27,444 nt of DNA from Cylindrobasidium torrendii FP15055 ss-10 (Eukaryota; Basidiomycota; Agaricomycetes; Agaricales; Physalacriaceae), in contig KN880728.1 of assembly GCA_000934385.1 (NCBI GenBank), positions 1 to 27,444 on the forward strand, in the 5' to 3' direction. The notes beneath the pieces are model-generated. The model was not told the DNA's origin, ran no database searches, and worked only from the letters and a program-made list of their open reading frames with translations. The number at the start of each line of letters is the position of its first letter. Within the stretch, counting starts at the first letter, position 1. Below, in pieces: positions 19,936-27,444 of this stretch. Position numbers and translations under genes: made by a program.

Positions 19936-22900
19936 TCAGAAATCGCTCACTATACTATAGCTATCAAGCCATCCTGTGTTCCCCTTCTCCGCGCTACCGT
20001 CCGGAGCACGAACCCATACCCGATTAGGATACTCGCGTCGAGTGGACGTGTTCTCTGCAAGCTCTGATGGCACCCCAGTGAGTGACACCTTCCGTAGCGA
20101 AGCGTATCGCCCAAAAAGCATCTCAACAGTCGCCTGTTCAATCTGATCAACCCCGTCGTCCTTTGGATAGTCGCGTCTCTGCGGTCGGACGAGGAAGTAC
20201 TTGAACGGGAAGATGATGGTCTGGAGACCTGGCATCTCCTTAACAAGGTCGTCAAGAACAGTGGCCTGTTCGAGAGTTAAGTACAACTTCTGAAAAAACG
20301 TGTGTTACATACCAGGTCTTCATGACTGAACAGCATCCACTCTGTCCGACTCTCCAATTCGACTGAGCGCGCGCCGGGGAACATCCTGCCCAGGCTCCGC
20401 AAGACCTTCTGCATCCTCTCGACCCCAAGGTGTGACGATACGTGCCGCAGAGGCGACGATGTCGCACCATCCCCCTTGAGGCGGACAGCGAGCACGTCCG
20501 GGAGCACGGCGTACGAAACCGGATCGGCGTCAAGGGCATGATCCCAGCCAAACAGGTCCTTCTCGTGCAAGGCCACTTTCTCAGTCCCAGTAGGCAGCTG
20601 AGCGACTCGCCATCCGGACATGTCCAGCTGAACGAGCGATGGACAGGCAAGTTGCAAGTCGAGAGGCTGAGGAAAAGTTTGCTGTGCCACTCCAGACATT
20701 GGGATGTACAGATGCATATTGCGCAGACGAAGCCGTAGGCGCTCTACGTTGGGAAAGCATCGGTGCATCCACGCTTGCAGGTCGTGCGCTGGAAGGTTCG
20801 TCTGTAAGTCTGCTTGGCGGAGGTTAGGCAGAACCGGGCACTGGTCGAGGTTTTTCATGTCGTCAACTGAGAGATGGAGAGTGATGGACTGTAGAGTGTC
20901 TAGTCTGGGTTGAAGAAGCGCGGGAATGGGGATTTCGACCGTCTGTGTCTCAGTCGTTCCGGGTAAATCGTCCTCGTCCTCGTCTGAGTCGCGGCGGATG
21001 CTGAGTTTGCAGAGGAAGCCTTGTGTGTCCCAGGGCCTCGATTCGAGGAGCGAGTAAATGTTGTTCAAGGACATCCCTCTGTAATATGCGATGTACGAGA
21101 ATGACAGCTCGAGCTCCCTAAGGTGAGGGTACTGGCATGTGAGGAAGCTCACGAGCCGACAGAGACTTGTGCCGGAAAGCATCTTGCTTTCTTCCACTTG
21201 GAATTCAGGAACCTCGAGTATACTCGCTGGGAGAAGCATCGAGATTGTCGTCAGCGCAGATAACGCCTGCGCAAGCGGCGAAGCCAGAGGGAGGGCGTAC
21301 TCGCTGCTTCCGATCGATATCATGCTTTCTTCGCTGTGACTGGTCGGACAAAGAGGTAGTTCGCGCACGTGATGGCGTAGATCTGGACGAGCAAGTAGCA
21401 AATGCTGGAGTTTCAGGTATGAATCTCGTACACCGTCTTGACCATTGAAGATGGGCGACACCAAGTCAGAGGGTACAGGGGAGTCTCGCAGGTGTCGGGC
21501 ATTGCGCCAGCGAATGAGATTGTCTGGTTCGCGAAATATGGTGGGCAGACAGAGCGAATGGAAGACGGCACAAACACGACACAGTGACAAGGCATCGCTT
21601 GCAGTAAGGAATGATACAATCCAGGCAAGTAGCTCGACCGGTAGTGTTAAAAGCTGTGATGACTGGGGCATACGGGAGGCAAGAGAAATGCACCCCTGCT
21701 CGGCTTCCAAACACACTGGACTGGTGATAGTGTTGTAGATACCAGCGTTGATCTCTGCCCACGGTCTTGCATGGGCGGAAGAATCCGGCAAAAGTCCATC
21801 GTATATGTAGGTGTACCCGGTGTGCGGTCGGTCGTGCGAACGGCGAGGAGTCGAGTCAAAGGGAAATCCGAGCAGATCGAAGGCGCCCTGTACGCGTTCT
21901 TTGAGGGCATCCCCTGCGATCGTGCAGTACTTCTCCTCGCGCATATCTGAATCCACCTGTTCATTTCTCTCTACTGCTGTCCGCATCACAGCCCACCATG
22001 CAATGACAACATCGAGGCAGTGTTGCCGGTATTCTGCGCGAGCAACGGGATCACGCTCCTGGCGCTCCTCATCAGTCGCCGCCCTCCAGAACTCCGAGTG
22101 AATGGGATCTTGGTCTTGTGGGAACCATTCCGCATGGTTACTTGCGCCGTGATAACCTCCCCAAAATGGGTGTGGATACCTTGTATAGACGGTGTCTGCT
22201 GTGACGGAGCCTCCGACCACCGGCTCAACAGAGCAGAAGCCATACCAGGCAGGAAAGTTGGACAGCTTCCTGCACACCCCGTTCTCCAATGTTTCTCGTC
22301 CCACCTCGACAGCCTCGAGCACGCCAAGTAATATGTAGTAGGCGAGCGATTGCTGTACGTAGTTGTCAAGCACGGAGCGATACTGTCTACGGTGCGAGGA
22401 AACTAAAACGGGGTGGGATGTTATTCGAAATAGGCGCTGAGGGGTATCAATTTCACGTACGGTGGGCACTGGCTTGTGGTCCGCGAAGGTGTTCTAGTCG
22501 CACACCGCCATTTGATCGATGGGAATTGACTTGCTGAAGACGCGAAAAGGGTACTCGCGCCTGTTGTGCAAGATATACGAAGGCAGCTATGTTGGAAAAT
22601 GGGACATCGTCCCCAGTGAGTGCACGCAGAAATAAGAGTACGGGCTTGTACGAGTCGAATGCGACGTGCTCCCATCCGTGTCGTCTGTTGTAACGATCTA
22701 AAGGAGGGCCTGAAAATGCTGCTTCTGTCGTCCCTGCGAGAAATTCGGCACAAGATGGAATAAGGTTACTGGAACCAAAGAGGTTATTCTCATAAACACC
22801 AATGTCATGCCAGGCTTCAGAGTCGGCATCCGGTCCAGGCATGCATTCCAACAAACGAAGAGACCCGTTGTCAATTTCGTCAACAATGGACTCAGTGATA

Positions 22901-23067
22901 GAGGCAATGACTTGCGCGCGCGCCTCCCTGTCTGGCGGGTACCGCTCGAACATTCCTACCACTTCATCGGACTGTTGGGCAAATACTATGTGCTTGTCAA
23001 GTTCTAAACTGTCTTTAGAAGTTGTAAATTAAGTTTGAGGGCTATACATACCTTCCCAGGATGTCAT
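19936..23067 (-). CDS. large protein with internal F-box and leucine-rich C-terminal part
   Basis: Four exons on the minus strand: a 16-nt first exon 23067-23052, then 23003-22461, 22402-20313 and 20265-19936 (992 aa). Introns are 48, 58 and 47 nt. Residues 1-430 are a domain I do not recognise, rich in aromatic and acidic residues. At 431 a methionine begins an F-box (LPVELLAWIVSFLTASDALS and on, to about 478). A leucine-rich, F-box-type C-terminal part follows (HLRELELSFSY, NVERLRLRLRNM, SLVQLDMSGWRV). F-boxes usually sit at the N-terminus of SCF substrate adaptors, so this may be two genes joined: an upstream gene ending before 21671 and an F-box gene starting there. The frame across the junction is open without a stop, and no obvious terminator or second promoter was seen. 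In the last intron the 47-nt choice is preferred over a frame-equivalent 23-nt one, which is too short. Confidence 0.68.
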
Positions 23068-23293
23068 GGTGGTCGGAAGACAAGACACGACGCGTCCGAT
23101 GATGCCATCAGTTCGTGATGCATGATCGCTGGCGCCACTCATGTTCGACTGGCCGTTGACTCAGCGCTCACGTTGAATCATCCGTTTCTGCCTTACCCTG
23201 AATGATATCAGGGCGCAATAAACTCAACGCTACTTTGTTCATGAAATTTCCAATGGGTCTCAATCAAGTATAACTTGTATGTAAGAACACTGT

Positions 23294-24816
23294 CTACAGC
23301 TCGTCATGTTGTATGAAATGAGGTAGCTTGAATCCTCCAGACCAGTGCTTACCGAGTAAGTTTTCCGGGTCGTATTTCTCCTTCACATCCCAATACCGCT
23401 GCAGATCCATTCCCTTGTAGGCATCCTGGTCACCCGACGCATAGTTCATGTAGATGAATGGCTTGACCATCTCAGTGTGCGTACTCACCCAGTCGACAAG
23501 ATCCCTCATATGATTGTCTGGGCTATACGAGTCAAATACAAACAAGGCAACTATGATTGACCGTTAGAGGCTCACTGTTGCCTAGATCATGGTGATGGCA
23601 CTCACGAAGGATAGGTTGTCCATCGGCGAACAAATGTCCCGGTAGAGGCTGAAAGCCGATGTTCCAAGTTCCAGCTTTGCCCGAATAAAGCTCCATTCCT
23701 TTGTCGAAAATGCGGCGCACAAAACGGGCGTCCGGCTTGAGCGTGAGCGTCATCCACTTGTGGTACTCTCCCTTCATCACACCATCCTGCGCAGCCCATG
23801 CCTTCCACACGTCCGATTTCTTCAGGCCCGGCGTGTTATTGAGGTTGTTGACTATGGGGTTTGCGATGGTCGGTAGCGGAACGTCTGCATGGGCGACACG
23901 CAACGCTATGGCAGATGGGCCTTCATTGGACATGAGAACGCACAGCCATTCCTTCATCCCATCCTCAAGTTTCGACGAAAGCTCCACAAGCTCGTCCAGC
24001 ACCGCATCGGCACCTGGCGAGTCCATAGCGAAGACCTGTACGCCTCCCCAGACATCGTCGTCCAGAGTTGTTTCCATCGTAATGCGAGTGACAATTCCAA
24101 AATTCGTGCTCCCGTATTTCAGAGCCCAAAAGAGGTCCGCGTTGTCAGACTCATTCGCGTGCACGATAGCACCAGACGAAAGAACGACTTCGTAGTCTGC
24201 TACTGTTGCACTGGAAAAGCTGTCCCCGGGGAACCCAACACCACCTGAGAGTATCATCAGCGACATAGATTATTGTTTAAGAACACATCATGCTGACCTC
24301 CGAGCAGGAACCCAGCGACGCCCACATCCATCGTTCGTCCGCCGCGCATGGTACGATTGTACCCTCCAAGGTACGTATACACATCGCCCCAGCGCAGCCC
24401 AGCGCCAAACGTGACCCGCTCTGTTGCCTCGTCGTACACAATGTCGTTGAACGCCTCCATGTCGATTGTGAATCCTGGGGCATCCACATTCGAGGACCCA
24501 GGCCATGGCATGTGCCCACCACACCGTACGGCAAACTGGAACTCGCAGGGCGCGTCAGAGAGCTTCAAGATGCTGGAGACGTCGGCCGCTGAGGTGGGAT
24601 GTACATAACAGGCGGGCTGCATTTGGGCTTGGTGCAGAGAGAAGTATGGTCTAGCCTCATAAGAAAGGCGCACGCCCATGTCGCCTATACGAGCACACTA
24701 TAAAAGATAAGCCTCAGAATGAAGAAGGATCGTGAGCAACAACATACACAGCTCGAGTCCGCCCATACCAAGCGTAATCCAGATGCCAGAAAGCTGCAAA
24801 GGAGAATGGATCTCAT
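23294..24816 (-). CDS. secreted FAD-linked oxidase, BBE/VAO-type
   Basis: Four exons on the minus strand: 24816-24748, 24697-24298, 24244-23606, 23550-23294 (454 aa); introns are 50, 53 and 55 nt. A signal peptide covers about 1-19. The FAD-binding PCMH part includes PACYVHPTSAADVSSIL, the RCGGH motif with H85 as probable covalent flavin attachment site, VTFGAGLRWGDVY and GRTMDVGVAGFLLGGG. The substrate domain follows, and the C-terminal BBE motif is present (FIYMNYASGDQD, KYDPENLLG). Family members oxidise alcohols, sugars or alkaloid-like compounds with release of H2O2; the substrate here cannot be told. The segment before PACYV is shorter than usual, and no second flavin-linking cysteine is evident. 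The gene is 226 bp upstream of, and in tandem with, the F-box gene. Confidence 0.88.
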
Positions 24817-25336
24817 GATTGATTCTCGATCCAGAAATGATTGAAAAGAGCTTTCAAAGAGCTTATATGTATGCGGCATAGGGGCAAGACTAGATCGAGC
24901 GGTGCTTACGTAAAGTACAATGCATTTCGGGACCGCGCTACTAGTTGCATGCTCTGACTCCCCTCGAGCGCTACATCGTACAGTGTGACTCGGCTTGAGG
25001 ATCCCTCGCAGCCAGACGTTTTAGTACACGCACCAGAATGGAATGGCAATGGGGGGTAGACTAGAGCCAGGCGAAGGTCTCAACAAGTGTCTTCCAAGCT
25101 CGCACATGCGTACAGAATATTCCGAACTGATTTTCGAATCGTATACTGATTTCTCCGTTGCCAGCTTCAAATTTTACTTACTAGAAGCCATAGTGAATAT
25201 GCACCGCCTACGCGCGTTGTCAAACCTATCCAAGTGACACGCAAACGACAATAAATTAATTCCGCATCAGCACAAAAATAATATAGATTCATGGTTACAG
25301 TTGAGTGGAGTCTTTGATTTACTGCCAGCAAATTAT
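24817..25336. other. intergenic region between oxidase and Zn2Cys6 regulator genes
   Basis: These 520 bp contain the oxidase promoter and the 3' end of the regulator gene, with an AATAAT/ATTTATT-rich part near 25250. I see no gene. Confidence 0.55.
24862..24867 (-). promoter_or_regulatory. TATA-like element of the oxidase gene
   Basis: Read on the minus strand the sequence is TATAAG, 46 bp before the ATG at 24816. The spacing is short but usable. Confidence 0.35.
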
Positions 25337-27444
25337 CTAATGCACTACACACAAGGTGTCAGCCCATTCACGCCCAAGGGGAACACATAGCGTACCCTCA
25401 ATGAATGGTATCTTGCGACTCAGGAGGTCTGCATGGTGGTTGATGATGCCAATCCACTCCCCCGCAGTCTCGCCGGTAATGAAGGGTGTCGGGGCGGCGA
25501 GTTCATTGCGGATAGCAGTCGTGCATTCATTCCAAATGACCTATCCGATGAATATCAGTGAACATCATTTCCGCGAGCGCGGCTTCTTGGACACACATTC
25601 ATGATGGGGTCGAGCCTGAAGTAGTCTTCGTCCTTGAATGAGCTCGTCGTGAGCACAAGTCGCTCAAGTGCGTCGACAGCGGCATTGTGCGAGTCTTCGT
25701 TCGTAAGAGTAAACAGCGAGTGTAGCCTGAGCAGGTAGCACAGAGAAAGCATCTCTGCGAGCTTTAGAGCCCGAGTGTGCAGATCGTCGCCTGCATGTTC
25801 CGTCAATGTCAGCCGGCGCCGGACCTCAGACAAGTGCTGGTCAGTCTTGCCGACCAAGTCGTGGAAGGCGGAATTCCACAGGTCCACCTGCCCTTGAGCT
25901 GTATTCGAATTAATAGATGCGCCCAGGTTGATACTATGTACATACACAATTTGCCATCTCGCGACTTTGCGATAAGCGCATCTGCGTCGCGGAAGTACAG
26001 CAAGGAGACAGCTCGACAGATTATGCAAAAAGCGTCGAGCTCAAAATCTTTGTATACTGGCTATCAAAAATATCAGAGGTGAAGCAAAGAACCAATGTGA
26101 AGCCCACGGACAGGTAGTGTACGAAGCTCGTTGTAGAGATAATCTGGAAAAAGAATCGTTGTCTTGAAAAGTATGTTCTGGTGCTGGTCCATGAACAGTG
26201 CCTCGCTGAGAGCGCCGATATCTTCCTCTGGGCTTATGGTTATGGTTGATGAAGTGAAGCCTTGCGTTATTGTTTGCGCAAGGTTGAAGATGTGGATGTT
26301 GTGGGAAATAGCGCGATGGGCGGCGCATAGTATTTGCTCTCTGGCCTTGAACACGTCTCGGATGACGAGATAATACGTCGCTAGAAGGCAGTGGGTCTAG
26401 CACGGAATCAGCCAGAGTCTCCCGCTATTGAACCAACTGTTACCCTACCTCGATAGCGGAGGTTGAGTCTATCCTGTAGGTCATATCGCTCAGACTGCGA
26501 AGGGCATGACTGAGCTGCGTGCTTTGAACGAGCTTGCGGAAGTCGATGTCCCTATTCAGTTCGACTGTATTGACGAACGAACCAAGCAGCTGGACTGCGT
26601 GTATGACCGCGGGGTGCAACGTTGATGTATCCCCCAATCGCAAGGCATCGATTCTCCGTTGCGTGAGGCACAACCCAAGCTGTCCCCGATGCGTGAGGAT
26701 AAGCTCCCTCCTGCACGGGATGGGTCAATCGAACATATTGTCACAAGACGACTTACAGGGAACGAAGGTCAGCATCGGTGTAGCCAACAGTAAATGGAAT
26801 TGGATTGAGAGGAGGAGGAGGAACTGCCGTCCGCGGAGGGCTTGCCATTTCAGCGTTGCTGACAATCTCGGACAGGTCGGGAGACTCCTTGGCTCTCAAT
26901 TTCGCCTCAAGTTCTCTAATGCGGGCTTGCAGAATCAGCCGTTCCTGCTCGTTCTGCTCAAGGTCGTATCGGCAATCATTGGGATGCGGGCTGCGCAGGC
27001 AAGTGCTGCATTGAGGGCGTTTGGCGTCGCATTTCTAAATAGAAACTTGAGTTCTTGACCCTTGAACGAGGCGCAGGACAGTGTGCACCTTCTTCTTCCG
27101 GCTGTGCATATGGTGTCAGCGAAGACAAGATGTCGCTGGATTGAAGAATGCGCACCGGCAAGGTACACAGACATTGCGAGTATAGATGCCATCAAGACGC
27201 GCTGGTGGTCCTGATTCGCTAATCTTTTTATAAAGGCAGTGTTGGCCTTTGCCAGAAATGCTACAGTTGGTGCAGATGGGTTGTGCACCGTCACAACCCT
27301 AGGGGACAAGTCAATATCGCCTGAGTTGCAAGCAGTTCCCACGGGTCGGCCGTACCAAGCGCTGGCGCCTAGCATGAATTTAAGCATTTAAAAGGTAGAA
27401 ATGAAGATTTTCGACGCGCCAGCAAAGAGTGCAGCTCTGTCGTT
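25337..27444 (-). CDS. transcription factor with two tandem Zn2Cys6 clusters (5' partial)
   Basis: Eleven visible exons on the minus strand: 27444-27420 (partial), 27368-27356, 27298-27156, 27101-27089, 27034-26757, 26710-26449, 26396-26112, 26060-25946, 25898-25597, 25540-25396, 25344-25337 (528 aa in window). Counting from the first complete codon, cluster 1 uses C4, C7, C14, C21, C24 and C33. Cluster 2 uses C56, C59, C66, C73, C76 and C85. Both have spacing 2-6-6-2-8. Cluster 2 has the basic run RRKKKK and is followed by a predicted coiled coil (EQNEQERLILQARIRELEAK), as in Gal4-type regulators. The remainder resembles the fungal transcription-factor middle region (for example THCLLATYYLV). 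Each cluster contains a 13-nt microexon. The first visible intron (27419-27369) starts GCGCGT. The last exon is 8 nt. The start codon lies outside the window. Confidence 0.82.

Noticed and set aside
20290..20312. 23-nt intron near the end of the large F-box gene
   Set aside because: It would keep the frame, but it is shorter than any credible spliceosomal intron here. The 47-nt alternative with the same donor and a better branch site is preferred.
23294..27444. Oxidase plus Zn2Cys6 regulator as a biosynthetic gene cluster
   Set aside because: No backbone synthase, transporter or further tailoring enzyme is in the window; adjacency of two genes is not enough.

Overview
The window looks like nuclear DNA of a filamentous basidiomycete, most likely an Agaricomycete and perhaps a polypore. 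The evidence is intron-dense genes with 46-60 nt introns, many small exons, TATA-box promoters, and typical families: DUF7918-type proteins, F-box/leucine-rich proteins, Zn2Cys6 regulators, a chitin-deacetylase-like enzyme, small secreted cysteine-rich proteins and a BBE-type flavin oxidase. I saw no rRNA, tRNA, CRISPR array or intact transposon. All exon models were built by hand from reading frame, splice signals and comparison among paralogues; none is backed by transcripts.

Layout. 1-1021: gene-free, with a dense GTGAA/TTCAC motif patch and a 20-bp perfect palindrome. 1022-3826 (+): two tandem seven-exon DUF7918-type genes with identical exon lengths. 4383-6204 (+): a two-pass membrane protein with a large cysteine-bearing ectodomain. 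6962-8080 (+): a third DUF7918-type gene. 8382-10718: two head-to-head genes for related secreted cysteine-rich proteins, one with an extra C-terminal domain. 11004-12596 (-): an F-box-like gene interrupted by one in-frame TGA. 13539-14712 (-): a fourth DUF7918-type gene. 15066-16320 (-): an 11-exon CE4 polysaccharide deacetylase. 16321-18352: about 2 kb with no supportable gene. 18353-19440 (-): a C2H2 zinc-finger protein. 19936-23067 (-): a 992-aa protein with an internal F-box. 23294-24816 (-): a secreted FAD-linked oxidase. 25337-27444 (-, 5' end outside the window): a regulator with two tandem Zn2Cys6 clusters.

Two themes stand out. First, all four DUF7918-type proteins end in a low-complexity tail that combines repeated psi-K-x-E motifs (SUMO-acceptor consensus) with two hydrophobic/acidic motifs matching the SUMO-interacting motif. 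In the most divergent copy the last motif is the textbook VIDLT core. The motif classes persist while the surrounding sequence changes, which suggests a SUMO-linked nuclear family. Second, the last gene carries two zinc clusters with identical cysteine spacing, each split at the same two codon positions around a 13-nt microexon, which points to an internal duplication of the DNA-binding domain. Three introns here need an unusual GC donor, each time as GCGCGT.
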